Shown here: in pieces, positions 45,130-54,021 of the stretch
How the letters are laid out: each line of letters opens with the position of its first letter
Numbering within the stretch: position 1 is the first letter of the stretch
Assembly: GCF_900113065.1 (NCBI RefSeq)
Contig: NZ_FOOA01000001.1
Location: forward strand, 581,494 to 645,493
Length of the DNA: 64,000 nt
Source: Aureimonas phyllosphaerae
Lineage (GTDB): Bacteria > Pseudomonadota > Alphaproteobacteria > Rhizobiales > Rhizobiaceae
Direction: 5' to 3'
Program-made: the position numbers and the translations under genes
Notes under the pieces: generated by a model
The model's input: the letters and a program-made list of their open reading frames with translations, nothing else
Databases searched by the model: none
Told to the model about the DNA's origin: nothing

Positions 45130-46728
45130 ATGCCCGCTGCGACCGCCGCCCCCGCCAAGACGGCGGGTGCCGGCAATCCATGGGTGATCGCGATCGTCGT
45201 ATCGATCGCGACCTTCATGGAGGTGCTGGACACCACGATCGCCAACGTCGCGCTGCGCTACATCTCGGGCGGCCTCGGCGTCTCCTCGGACGAGGCCTCA
45301 TGGGTGGTGACGACCTATCTCGTCTCCAACGCCATCACGCTGACGGCCTCCTCGTTCATCGCCAAGCGCTACGGGCGCAAGCGGTTCTATCTCGCCTGCC
45401 TTGCCGTCTTCACCATCTCCTCGGTCCTGTGCGGTCTTGCCTGGAACATCGAGTCCCTCCTGTTCTTCCGCATCCTTCAGGGGTTTGCCGGCGGCGGCAT
45501 GGTGCCGATCTCGCAGTCGATCCTCGCCGACTCGTTTCCGCCGGAGAAACGCGGCCAGGCCTTCGCTCTGTTCGGCGTTGCCGTGGTCGTCGCGCCGGTC
45601 GTCGGGCCGACACTCGGCGGCTGGCTTTCGGACAACGTCTCTTGGCACTGGTGCTTCCTGATCAACGGTCCGGTCGGCGTCCTCGCCTTCGCGCTGGTCT
45701 GGTTCCTCGTCACCGAGTCAGACGAGGCGCGGCAGGAGCGCGAGACGATCCGGAAAAAGGGCATCCGCTTCGACCTCGTCGGCTTCCTCGCCGTCGCGAC
45801 CTTCCTCGGCGCTTTGGAACTGGTGCTTGACCGCGGCCAGACGGAAGACTGGTTCGGCTCGAACTTCATCATCATCTCGGCGACCGTCTGCGTCCTCGCC
45901 TTCCTGTTCATGATCCCCTGGGAGCTCCGCCACGAGAACCCGGTGGTGGATCTGCGCATGATCGCCAGCCGGCAGTTCGGCTCGTGCTTCCTCGTGATGA
46001 TGGCGACCGGCGCGATCCTGATCGCCACGACCCAGTTCGTGCCCGAACTCCTGCAGAGCTTCTACGGCTACACGGCGACCTGGGCTGGCCTTGCCCTGTC
46101 GCCGGGCGGCATCGTCACCATGACCATGATGTTCGTGGTCGGCCGGGTGACCGCGGTCGTTCAGCCGAAATACCTGATCGCGCTCGGAGCCGCGATCGTG
46201 GCCGCCGCGATGTGGGACCTCACGCGGCTCTCGCCGGACGTCAATTTCGGCTACTTCGTCTGGTCGCGCATCTTCGTCGGCCTCGGCCTACCGCTGATCT
46301 TCATCCCCATCACCACGGCCTCCTACGACGGCATTCCAAAGAACAAGACCGATCAGGCCTCGGCCCTCATCAACGTCGCGCGCAATGTCGGTGGGTCGAT
46401 CGGCGTGTCGATCGCTCAGAACACGCTGGCCTTCCGCGAGCAGTTCCACCAAAGCCGCCTCGTCGAGCACATCACCCCGTCGAGCCCCGCCTATCACCAG
46501 ACGATGGAGGCGACGGTCGCGATGCTTCGCGCGCGCGGCCTGTCGGCCTCGGAGGCCGAACAGGGCGCCATCGCGCTGATCGGGCAGACGCTGCAGCAGC
46601 AGGTCGGCTATCTCGCCTATATCGACGTCTTCCACGTCCTGATGCTGATCTCCCTCTGCGCTGTGCCGCTGGCCCTGATCCTGCGCAACGTGAAGGGAGG
46701 CGGAGGCGCGCCAGCAGGCGCGCACTGA
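45130..46728 (+). CDS. EmrB/QacA-family (DHA2) multidrug MFS transporter
   Basis: This 532-residue, 14-helix major-facilitator drug:proton antiporter has the DHA2 N-terminal signature FMEVLDTTIANVALRYISG and the motif-A-like KRYGRKRFYLACL. It ends in a small Gly/Ala tail. It is the inner-membrane pump for the adaptor encoded 5 nt upstream. The substrate is unknown. Confidence 0.92.
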   Translation: MPAATAAPAKTAGAGNPWVIAIVVSIATFMEVLDTTIANVALRYISGGLGVSSDEASWVVTTYLVSNAITLTASSFIAKRYGRKRFYLACLAVFTISSVLCGLAWNIESLLFFRILQGFAGGGMVPISQSILADSFPPEKRGQAFALFGVAVVVAPVVGPTLGGWLSDNVSWHWCFLINGPVGVLAFALVWFLVTESDEARQERETIRKKGIRFDLVGFLAVATFLGALELVLDRGQTEDWFGSNFIIISATVCVLAFLFMIPWELRHENPVVDLRMIASRQFGSCFLVMMATGAILIATTQFVPELLQSFYGYTATWAGLALSPGGIVTMTMMFVVGRVTAVVQPKYLIALGAAIVAAAMWDLTRLSPDVNFGYFVWSRIFVGLGLPLIFIPITTASYDGIPKNKTDQASALINVARNVGGSIGVSIAQNTLAFREQFHQSRLVEHITPSSPAYHQTMEATVAMLRARGLSASEAEQGAIALIGQTLQQQVGYLAYIDVFHVLMLISLCAVPLALILRNVKGGGGAPAGAH

Positions 46729-46900
46729 GCCGGAACACCTTGCGGCTAAGGCCCGATCATCACGCGTTCCGCGGCGGCTGGGCAGGATCGTGCTTCCGGC
46801 TTTTCGCCAGTTCCTGGCCATTCCCAGGGCACCCGTGGAAGCGGCCTTCGAGGGGCGAAGCCAAGGCTGTGCTCTGAAAGCGAGGCCCCTCCTTACGCCC

Positions 46901-47782
46901 TCAACCCGCGTCGAGAAGCCCGTCCAGCTGGCGGACGTGTTCCGCCGACAGCTGCAACGATGCCGCCGCGACATTTGCATGGAGATGGGCACGGCGCGAT
47001 GTGCCGGGGATGACGAGAATGTTGGGGCTGCGCTGGAGAAGCCAGGCCAGGGCGACCGCTTGGGATGTCTCGCCGATCGAGGCGGCAACCGCCGTCAGAC
47101 GATCCGTCTGAAGCAGCGTGAAACCGCCGAGCGGGAAGTAGGGGACATAGGCGATCCCGTCCGCGGCCAATGCGTCGATCATCGCATCGTCGGTGCGGTG
47201 GACGAGGTTGTAGTGGTTCTGTACGCAGACGATCGGCGCGATCTCGCGGGCGATGGCAAGCTGACGCTCGTCCACCGTGCTGATGCCGATATGCTTCAGC
47301 AACCCCTCCTGCTGCATCCGGCGCATGGCCTCCATCGGAGCGGCCACGTCGTCTTCGGGGGCGCCCATGCGCAGATTGACGACCGCCATCCGGTCCAGAC
47401 CGAGGTTGCGCAGGTTGTCCTCGACCGAGCGCCGAAGGAAGTCGGCGTCACGCTGGAGGATCCATCCGCCCGTCTCGTCGCGATAGGCGCCGACCTTGGT
47501 GACGATCGCCAGATCGGCGTCGTAGGGATGCAGCGCTTCGCGGATGAGGCGGTTGGTGACGTGCGGCCCGTAGAAGTCGCTGGTATCGATGTGGTCGATG
47601 CCGAGCCGGCGCGCTTCCTGAAGGACGGCCCTCGCCTCTTCGGGATCGCGCGGCTCACCGAAGACATGCGGTCCGGCAAGCTGCATGGCGCCGTAGCCCA
47701 TGCGGTTCACCGAGATCGACGTGCCGGGAAAGGTGAAGCGGCCGGCGGCTGCTGCATTCGGTCGGGTCGTGGCATCGGACAT
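46901..47782 (-). CDS. Aldo/keto reductase
   Basis: This 293-residue NADPH-dependent AKR has the catalytic Asp-Tyr pair in HIDTSDFYGPH and Lys in AIVTKVGAYR, and the C-terminal cofactor region PGTSRRAHLHANV. The ATG at 47782 has a strong AAGGAG site 7 nt upstream. It is divergent from LysR (47866), its probable regulator. Confidence 0.88.
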   Translation of the reverse strand: MSDATTRPNAAAAGRFTFPGTSISVNRMGYGAMQLAGPHVFGEPRDPEEARAVLQEARRLGIDHIDTSDFYGPHVTNRLIREALHPYDADLAIVTKVGAYRDETGGWILQRDADFLRRSVEDNLRNLGLDRMAVVNLRMGAPEDDVAAPMEAMRRMQQEGLLKHIGISTVDERQLAIAREIAPIVCVQNHYNLVHRTDDAMIDALAADGIAYVPYFPLGGFTLLQTDRLTAVAASIGETSQAVALAWLLQRSPNILVIPGTSRRAHLHANVAAASLQLSAEHVRQLDGLLDAG

Positions 47783-47846
47783 GACAGGTCTCCTTGCTGA
47801 TGGGCGCAAGGTGCCTGTTCGGCGAGGATTTGATAATCGACGTCCG

Positions 47847-47865
47847 GGCGAATAGCCTGTTCGCC
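47847..47865. promoter_or_regulatory. Palindrome adjoining the LysR start at 47866
   Basis: GGCGAA-N7-TTCGCC is a perfect 6-bp inverted repeat ending at the base before the ATG. It repeats the pattern seen at 23474-23490, where a palindrome also touches a LysR start codon, and suggests autoregulation. Confidence 0.45.
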
Positions 47866-48828
47866 ATGCCGATCAGTGAACGCTCCGCCTCCTTCGACGA
47901 TCTCCATGTGTTTCTCGCCGTCGTCGAGGCTGCGGGCTTTCGCGTCGCGGCGAGGCGCCTTGGCCTGTCGCCGTCCACGGTCAGCGAGACCATTTCGCGG
48001 CTCGAGGCCCAGGTCGGCGTCCCGCTCCTGACGCGAACCACGCGCAGCGTGGTGCCGACCGAAGCGGGTTCTGCCTTCGCGGCGCGGCTGGCGCCGCTCT
48101 TCGGCGAAGCCCTTGCAGCCATGCGGGACGTCGCCAACTCGAAGGACGTCGTGCGCGGTCGCCTGAAGCTCAACGTTCCGGGCGCCGTGATGCGGGACAT
48201 CCTGCCTCCGCTGGTCGACCGCTTCCTTAAGCGCCATCCGGAAGTCCAGGTGGAGATCGTGGTGGAAGACCGGCTGGTCGACATAACGGCCGCCGGCTGC
48301 GATGCGGGCATTCGCTACGGGGAACACCTCGAACAGGACATGATCGCGGTGCCGATCGGACCCCGGCATCAGGAAAGCGGCCTTGCGGCTGCCCCGTCCT
48401 ACCTCGCGCGGCATCCCGTCCCGAAGCATCCGCGAGACCTGCTCGACCACGCGTGCCTGCGCATCCGCTTCGCCGGAGCGGCGTTGAACGCATGGGAGTT
48501 CGAGAAGGGCGGCGAGACCATCCGCGTCGATCCGCCCGCGCGGATCATCCTCGGGACGGCCGGCGTCGAGGCCCTCATCCACCATGCGCTGACGGGCCAG
48601 GGCGTCCTCTATTCGTTCCGCAACTGGCTCGACCCGCATCTTGCGTCCGGGGCGCTTGTGCCCCTTCTCCGCGACTGGTGGCCGAGATACGACGGGCCGC
48701 GTCTCTACTTCTCCAGCCGCTTCATGCCAGCGCCCCTCCGGGCGTTCGTGGACGTGGTCCACGAACAGTCCGCCGCGCCACCGGCATCGGCAGACATTCG
48801 AGGACGGCCTCCTGCTACGGGGAAATGA
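47866..48828 (+). CDS. LysR-family regulator
   Basis: This 320-residue regulator has HTH (FRVAARRLGLSPSTVSETISRLEAQVG) and an effector domain (GRLKLNVPGAVMRDILPPLVDRFLKRHPEV) of the group commonly paired with oxidoreductases. It is divergent from the aldo/keto reductase. A start at 47866 is preferred over an upstream ATG that would add a poorly conserved extension. Confidence 0.88.
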   Translation: MPISERSASFDDLHVFLAVVEAAGFRVAARRLGLSPSTVSETISRLEAQVGVPLLTRTTRSVVPTEAGSAFAARLAPLFGEALAAMRDVANSKDVVRGRLKLNVPGAVMRDILPPLVDRFLKRHPEVQVEIVVEDRLVDITAAGCDAGIRYGEHLEQDMIAVPIGPRHQESGLAAAPSYLARHPVPKHPRDLLDHACLRIRFAGAALNAWEFEKGGETIRVDPPARIILGTAGVEALIHHALTGQGVLYSFRNWLDPHLASGALVPLLRDWWPRYDGPRLYFSSRFMPAPLRAFVDVVHEQSAAPPASADIRGRPPATGK

Positions 48829-48906
48829 CCTGGCCGTCAGATCCGTCTGTCACCCGGGAACGGCAGAACGCTCCGAAGTCTATTGTCTCGACCCTCGTCG
48901 ACCTCG

Positions 48907-49344
48907 TCAGGCTTCCGGCCTGTTCATTCGCCGGACCTCTTCGAACACCGCGTCGGCAAGGACCGACGGAGCTCCCCAGTAGTCGTAGACCCCACCGCGC
49001 GCTGCGTTGTGGCCGCAGACGACGAAGACGCCGGTGCCGAAGCGTGCCTTGAGATGACTCGCCAACCAGCCGACGAAGCCACTGTTGTCCTGGCCCTCGG
49101 GGAAATGGAAGCTGAACAGGCCGAACGTCTCGCGGTCGGCATCGTGCGCCGGGACGAGCTGGCTCCAGCCGTCCTCGTCCCGGATCAAGGCAAGGGCCTC
49201 GGGCGATGCGGCCGTTGGAAACTCCGCGAGCGCGAACTCGCGGAAGCACCAACGCCCGTCCACGATATCGAGCGTCGCGTCGGCGATCACGCGTCGAAGG
49301 CGAGTCTCGATCTGTTCTGCGGTCTCGACGGAAATATCGACCAT
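48907..49344 (-). CDS. DUF6196 family protein
   Basis: This 145-residue cytoplasmic protein has the features I associate with DUF6196: DEDGWSQLVPAH, FSFHFPEGQDNSGFVGWLA, FGTGVFVVCGHNAARGGVYDYWG. Its function is not known. The ATG at 49344 fits the family N-terminus (MVDISVETAEQIETRL); a longer frame to 49437 adds an unlike prefix. It sits alone between a LysR and an SDR gene. Confidence 0.7.
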   Translation of the reverse strand: MVDISVETAEQIETRLRRVIADATLDIVDGRWCFREFALAEFPTAASPEALALIRDEDGWSQLVPAHDADRETFGLFSFHFPEGQDNSGFVGWLASHLKARFGTGVFVVCGHNAARGGVYDYWGAPSVLADAVFEEVRRMNRPEA

Positions 49345-49453
49345 CCGGTTTTCTTTCAGTATCGCAAGTGGCCCGTTGCAGGCCGTTGCCGCGGTTTCGC
49401 CCGAGCACGATGATCCCATCGACGCATCAGGCCGCAAGGGACAGGCGCCCCCT

Positions 49454-50311
49454 TCAGGACGACCGCTCGGCCATGAAGTCGGTGCTGCGCGTCACCTCCT
49501 CCCAGGCATCCGTTTCCGCTCGCATCGCGTCCAGCTTCTGGCGCAACTGGTCCAGCGCGTCGCCGCCGATCAGGAGATGGACCGGAGGCCGCTCCGCCTC
49601 GACCGCCCGGATGATCGCTCGCGCGCCGCGCACGGGGTCGCCGACCTGCTTGCCATGTCCGGCCTGCGTGCCGGCGCGGGCCCGACCGGCGGTCTCGGCA
49701 TAATCGTCGATGACCCGGGCTGCCTGCCTGATCGAGTCGGGCCCGCGGAAGCCGGTCCGGAAGGCGCCTGGCGCCACGACCGTCACCGCGATGCCAAGCG
49801 GCGACAACTCCTTGGCGAGCGTCTCGGACATGGCCTCCACGCCGAACTTGACCATGTGGTAGTAGCCCACACCTGGATAGGTGACGATCCCGCCGATCGA
49901 GCTGATGTTGACGATGTGGCCCTTCCGGCGGGCCCGCATCCCGGGCAGGACTGCCTTGATGACGTCGATCGCCCCGAACAGGTTGGTCTCGAAGAGAGCG
50001 CGGACGTCCTCGTCCGCTCCCTCCTCGATGGCGCCAAGATATCCGTATCCCGCGTTGTTCACGAGGACATCGATCCGTCCGAAACGCGCCGTCGCCTCCT
50101 CGACCGCCGATGCGACCTGCCGCCCGTCGACGACGTCGAGAGCGACGGCCGTTGCCCGGTCGCCGGCTTCGGCCACGATGTCGGCCACATCGGCTGGCCG
50201 CCGGGCCGCAAGCACCACCTTGTAACCGGCAGCGAGCACCTCACGCGCAAGGGCACGGCCGAGGCCGCGGGATGCGCCGGTGATCATCCAGACCGCATCG
50301 GGATTCAACAT
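49454..50311 (-). CDS. SDR-family oxidoreductase
   Basis: This 285-residue short-chain dehydrogenase has TGASRGLGRALAREVL, NNAGYGYLG, catalytic Ser in NISSIGGIV, and the active pair in YYHMVKFG. It has a GGAG site 7 nt before the ATG. It is divergent from the LysR gene at 50414, with a GTTCG/CGAAC inverted repeat (50327-50348) in the shared promoter. The substrate is unknown. Confidence 0.86.
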   Translation of the reverse strand: MLNPDAVWMITGASRGLGRALAREVLAAGYKVVLAARRPADVADIVAEAGDRATAVALDVVDGRQVASAVEEATARFGRIDVLVNNAGYGYLGAIEEGADEDVRALFETNLFGAIDVIKAVLPGMRARRKGHIVNISSIGGIVTYPGVGYYHMVKFGVEAMSETLAKELSPLGIAVTVVAPGAFRTGFRGPDSIRQAARVIDDYAETAGRARAGTQAGHGKQVGDPVRGARAIIRAVEAERPPVHLLIGGDALDQLRQKLDAMRAETDAWEEVTRSTDFMAERSS

Positions 50312-50413
50312 GATGGATCTCCATCCGTTCGTTTCGATGCCAACGAACTAGCGATCAGAACGCCGTTCGATTAGACGGTCCGGATCGCAAGGGTCGTTGA
50401 ACGAGATCGAACG

Positions 50414-51334
50414 ATGCCAGCTTACAGTCTCAACGATCTCGCGGCCTTCGCGACCGTCGCCGGTCAAGGGAGCTACACCCGCGCCGCCGCAGCGCTCGGC
50501 ACCTCGAAATCCAACCTCAGCCATACGATCCGCCGACTGGAGACGGCCTTGGGGTATCGTCTGCTCCAGCGCACGAGCCGCAGCGTCGCACCGACGGAAG
50601 CCGGCGAGGCCCTGCTGGCGACGCTTGCACCGGCGCTCGAGACGATCAGCGCCGTGCTGGACGATCTCGACCGCAACCACGACCAGGTGACGGGAACGCT
50701 ACGGATCACCGCGACCCGGCAGGCGTACGAGGCCGTGATCCAGCCGATGCTCGCGAATTTCCTGTCCGATCACCCCCGGGCGGTGGTCGAGGTCCTGGTC
50801 GACTATGCCTACCGCGATATCGTCGCCGATCGCCTCGATGCCGGCATTCGGCTCGGGGAGAAACTGGAGCAGGACATGGTCGCGCTGCGGGTCGGTCCCG
50901 ACCTTCGAATGGCGGTCGTGGCGGCGCCCTCCTACCTGACGGCCAAGCGTGCCCCCGTGCGGCATCCGCACGACCTCCTGGCGCACCGCTGCATCAACTA
51001 TCGCATGGTCCGGGCGGGAACGATCTATGCCTGGGAGTTCGAACAGGCCGGACGGGCCCTCGACGTGCAGGTGCCGGGGCCACTCATCTTCAACGATCCC
51101 GAGTTGATGCTTGCGGCCGCCCTCGACGGCCTGGGGGTCGGATACCTCCTCGACCATGAGGTCGCCCCCCATGTGGAGGCCGGTCGCTTGGTTCGGCTGC
51201 TTGCCGACTGGACCCCGCCCTTTCCGGGGTTCCACCTTTACTACCCGTCCCGACGACAGATGCGGCCGATCCTGCGTGCCTTCATCGACCGATTGAGACA
51301 GGGCCGTCAGGACGGGTCCGCCCCTTCCGGCTGA
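50414..51334 (+). CDS. LysR-family regulator
   Basis: This 306-residue LysR regulator has HTH SYTRAAAALGTSKSNLSHTIRRLE and an effector domain (GTLRITATRQAYEAVIQPMLANFLSDHPRA) close in type to the one at 47866. It is divergent from the SDR gene, its likely target. Confidence 0.9.
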   Translation: MPAYSLNDLAAFATVAGQGSYTRAAAALGTSKSNLSHTIRRLETALGYRLLQRTSRSVAPTEAGEALLATLAPALETISAVLDDLDRNHDQVTGTLRITATRQAYEAVIQPMLANFLSDHPRAVVEVLVDYAYRDIVADRLDAGIRLGEKLEQDMVALRVGPDLRMAVVAAPSYLTAKRAPVRHPHDLLAHRCINYRMVRAGTIYAWEFEQAGRALDVQVPGPLIFNDPELMLAAALDGLGVGYLLDHEVAPHVEAGRLVRLLADWTPPFPGFHLYYPSRRQMRPILRAFIDRLRQGRQDGSAPSG

Positions 51335-51958
51335 TCGCGGCGACACGCTTTCCGGCGGCCGGACGCGCGAAGTGGTAACGCGATGAATGCGGTTTGCGAC
51401 GAGCCTTCGGGACGTTGAATGCTCAACTCTCCGCATCCCGATGCGTGGAGGCTCGCATGCCCAAGATTGAATCCAACTCCGTTGCCCTCGGCACCAAGGC
51501 GTCGGACTTCTCCTTACCCAGCCTGGGCGGGCGCGAGATCGCCCTGTCCGACTTCGCCGAAAAGGGGGCGCGGTGATCGCGATCAACTCCACGACGCCCG
51601 CCGTCGGCGCGTATCGCTAGGTCGCAGTGAAGTTCCTCCGTGAAACTGGAGGACCTTCAACGCCGCGCTCGGCCGCCGGCGCTGGGTCCTTGCTTCGTTT
51701 CACCTCCAATCCCCGGGCTCGGATCGGAAAAGGGGACCGCTCCGTAGTGGTGAACGAAGCCGCGACGGACCGCCGTTCGGAATTCATCCTGGACGGCGGC
51801 GCTACCCTCATCGCTCTCTCGGCTTCGCCCGTTCGTCCCGACCGCGACTGTGGCGCGAACAACCCGGATACCGTTCGTTACATTTCGTCACGTCGCTGAC
51901 GCCCTTCGGCCTCAGGCGGGCTCCATCCCTTGGCTCGAACAACGGGAACCCGAGGGAC
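51335..51958. other. Intergenic stretch with a decayed gene and no other recognisable feature
   Basis: Apart from the thioredoxin-like remnant at 51457-51620, this 624-bp gap holds a 90-codon open frame (51627-51899) that begins with GTG and is Arg- and Ser-rich. It has no recognisable domain, and the opposite frame is equally open. I do not call it a gene. Confidence 0.5.
51457..51620 (+). pseudogene. Remnant of a thioredoxin/AhpC-TSA-like gene
   Basis: The first 37 residues (MPKIESNSVALGTKASDFSL, then PSLGGREIALSDF) match the start of the redoxin/thioredoxin-like family, which continues with the cysteine motif. Here the frame stops, and immediately afterwards a shifted frame reads VIAINSTTPAVGAY, resembling the later IAINSND-type strand of the same family, then stops at 51620. 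The active-site region is missing, so an internal deletion plus frameshift is inferred. Confidence 0.6.
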
Positions 51959-52198
51959 ATGAACCAGACGAAAACAGGGCCGCTGCCCTCGCGGGGCGAA
52001 GTCGCCTTCCGCTTCCTCGCCTGTACAGGCATCGCGCTCGCTCTCTACTACACGCCGGAGCTGAAGTGGTCGCCGGACGCGGCGACGGTCCAAACCGACG
52101 CCACACTCACGGCCCCCGTGCCGGAACCGTCGCTCGAAGCCTGTGCCGGTCGCGACAACCGCGATCTCCTGATCGATGCGGCGATGCGGGCGAACTGA
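51959..52198 (+). CDS. Small protein with one membrane helix, hypothetical
   Basis: This 79-residue protein has a hydrophobic stretch around AFRFLACTGIALALYY and an acidic/polar tail ending in DNRDLLIDAAMRAN with one Cys. No family is recognised. Its stop is 3 nt before the start of the next small gene, so the two are probably co-expressed. They converge with the sensor kinase at 52783. Confidence 0.55.
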   Translation: MNQTKTGPLPSRGEVAFRFLACTGIALALYYTPELKWSPDAATVQTDATLTAPVPEPSLEACAGRDNRDLLIDAAMRAN

Positions 52199-52201
52199 GC
52201 G

Positions 52202-52777
52202 ATGGGCGTCGTCGGCAGCTTCCTCCGTCGCCTTCTCGTTCAGGCCCTCGTCTCCGGCACGGTCATGGCGGGCCTCCAGATCGCCGTACGCTTGGGCCCG
52301 GAAATGTTCGGGCCGTCGGCGCCGACAGCCGCGATCCAAGAACCGACGGGCATCAACGCGCCCGCCGCCACGCCCACGCCGACGCCCCTTTTCGTGCAGG
52401 ACCGGACCCATGCCGACGTGAAGGCCGCACGCTTCCCTGTCTGGCAGGAGCGCGAGGCGCGGGTGGCGACGATCCTGTCGCGTCAACCCGCTTCCAGGAA
52501 ATCGGAGGCGGGACCCGGCGACGTCATGCTGTTCGATCGCTGCCGGCCGGACTGCGAGTCCCGCGATCCCCTGCTGGCATCCAACCGGCGACCCATGACG
52601 ACACCTGCACCGGCAGTAGCACCAAAGGTGCTGGACGACGTCACGGTGTCGTCCGCTCCGGAAGCGGTGGCATTCGAGGCCGCTCCGAGCGAAGGCATCG
52701 TCGCCACGGCGGCGCGCGGCGGCTTGTCGGTCGCCCGACGCCTCGTTGGGACCGCCGGAAGCGTCATCGGCTGGTAG
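52202..52777 (+). CDS. Hypothetical protein with N-terminal membrane anchor
   Basis: This 191-residue protein begins with an amphipathic or hydrophobic segment (FLRRLLVQALVSGTVMAGLQIAV), followed by a Pro/Thr-rich linker (PAATPTPTP) and a mostly disordered, Ala-rich body with a CRPDC pair. It ends GLSVARRLVGTAGSVIGW. It may be envelope associated. No family is recognised. It follows the 79-residue protein by 3 nt and ends 5 bp from the convergent kinase stop. Confidence 0.55.
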   Translation: MGVVGSFLRRLLVQALVSGTVMAGLQIAVRLGPEMFGPSAPTAAIQEPTGINAPAATPTPTPLFVQDRTHADVKAARFPVWQEREARVATILSRQPASRKSEAGPGDVMLFDRCRPDCESRDPLLASNRRPMTTPAPAVAPKVLDDVTVSSAPEAVAFEAAPSEGIVATAARGGLSVARRLVGTAGSVIGW

Positions 52778-52782
52778 ACCGA

Positions 52783-54021
52783 TCACGGCGCGATCGGGAG
52801 CCGGACTTCCTGCCGCAGGCCGCCGCCCGCGCGATTGGCCAGGGTGATCCGCCCCCCTTGCCGCTCGATGATCTCGCGGGCGATGGCAAGCCCCAGCCCC
52901 GCACCACCGGCCGTCTTCTGCCGAGCTTGGTCGACGCTGAAGAAGGGCTCAAAGACGCGCGTCATCAGATGCGCGGGAATGCCCGGACCGTCGTCCTCGA
53001 TCACGATCAAGACGGCCTCCGCCTCCATTTCCACGTTGACCCGCGCGCCGCCGCCATGCCGGGCAGCGTTCTCCACGAGGTTGCGCAGGGCCCGCTTGAG
53101 GGCCAGCGGCTGCGCCTCGACACTGGCGTCGATCGGACCGGCCACCGACGCCTGCAAGCCGATATCTGCCAGTTCCCCGGCGATCGCCTCGAGCATGGCG
53201 TCCAACCCGACACGCTCGAACGAGGACGGGTCCGTCTCCTCCCGGACGAGGCGGATGGCGCTGTCGGCGATCGCGTCGAGTTCGGCGAGGTCGCGCAGCC
53301 AGACCGCGCGGTCCGCCTCCGGCAGGAACTCGGCTCGCAGGCGAAGCCGCGTCATCGGCGTGCGCAGGTCGTGGCCCGCCGCCGCGATGAAGCGCATCCG
53401 CCCTTCGTACGCGGCGGACAATCGAGCCGACAGGGCGTTGAACGAGCGGGCGATCGACCGCTCTTCCGGCGTCCCGCGCTCCGGGATCGATGCCAGCGTG
53501 CCATCGGCGCGCACGCTCGCGATGATGCGCTCCATCAGGCGAACCGGCCGCAGGATGCGCGCGGCGATCGGCACCGCGATCGCCATCGCGCCGAGGATTA
53601 CGAGAAGGCCGTAGCTCGCGAGCGGCCGGACCGGCGACGGCGGTCCGCTCGGCAGGGTCATACGCGCCCATTCCGTGTCGGTGACGAGAAAGGCCACCTG
53701 CCGCGTCCGCTCGCCCGTCGTTTCCGCGACCACGGGCAGCGCGCTCCCGATCGAGCGAAGGGCGTCCGCAATCTCCCGTGTGGTGTCGTCATCGCGCGAG
53801 GCAGAGGATGGCGGCGGCGAGAGCTGGAGTCCTGCGCTCCGGGCCCGCTCCGGCGAGCCGTCGACGAGCCGGGCGACGGCGCTCATGGCTTCCGCTATGC
53901 TCCGGGCGCGCATACCGTCGTCGGGACCGTCGATGACGAGGGCCGTCACGCCGGCCGCCAGGACCACGACCGCGACGATGGCCGCGACGAGAAGACCGAT
54001 CAGGCGCGTGCGCAGCGACAT
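52783..54021 (-). CDS. Sensor histidine kinase (EnvZ-like)
   Basis: This 412-residue membrane kinase has two helices (near residues 8-30 and 136-155) flanking a short periplasmic domain, HAMP, then the H-box with His217 in AAAGHDLRTPMTRLRLR, N-box NLVENAARHG, and G boxes DDGPGIP and GGAGLGLAI. Its ATG overlaps the response-regulator stop by one base. The signal is unknown. Confidence 0.9.
   Translation of the reverse strand: MSLRTRLIGLLVAAIVAVVVLAAGVTALVIDGPDDGMRARSIAEAMSAVARLVDGSPERARSAGLQLSPPPSSASRDDDTTREIADALRSIGSALPVVAETTGERTRQVAFLVTDTEWARMTLPSGPPSPVRPLASYGLLVILGAMAIAVPIAARILRPVRLMERIIASVRADGTLASIPERGTPEERSIARSFNALSARLSAAYEGRMRFIAAAGHDLRTPMTRLRLRAEFLPEADRAVWLRDLAELDAIADSAIRLVREETDPSSFERVGLDAMLEAIAGELADIGLQASVAGPIDASVEAQPLALKRALRNLVENAARHGGGARVNVEMEAEAVLIVIEDDGPGIPAHLMTRVFEPFFSVDQARQKTAGGAGLGLAIAREIIERQGGRITLANRAGGGLRQEVRLPIAP

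Noticed and set aside
48907..49344. Reading the DUF6196 gene as spurious because several overlapping frames exist
   Set aside because: The minus-strand frame contains conserved-looking blocks (FPEGQDNSGFVGWLA, FGTGVFVVCGHN), whereas the overlapping frames are featureless.
51627..51899. 90-codon plus-strand frame after the thioredoxin remnant
   Set aside because: No recognisable domain, Arg/Ser-rich, and the opposite strand is equally open; support is too weak for a gene call.
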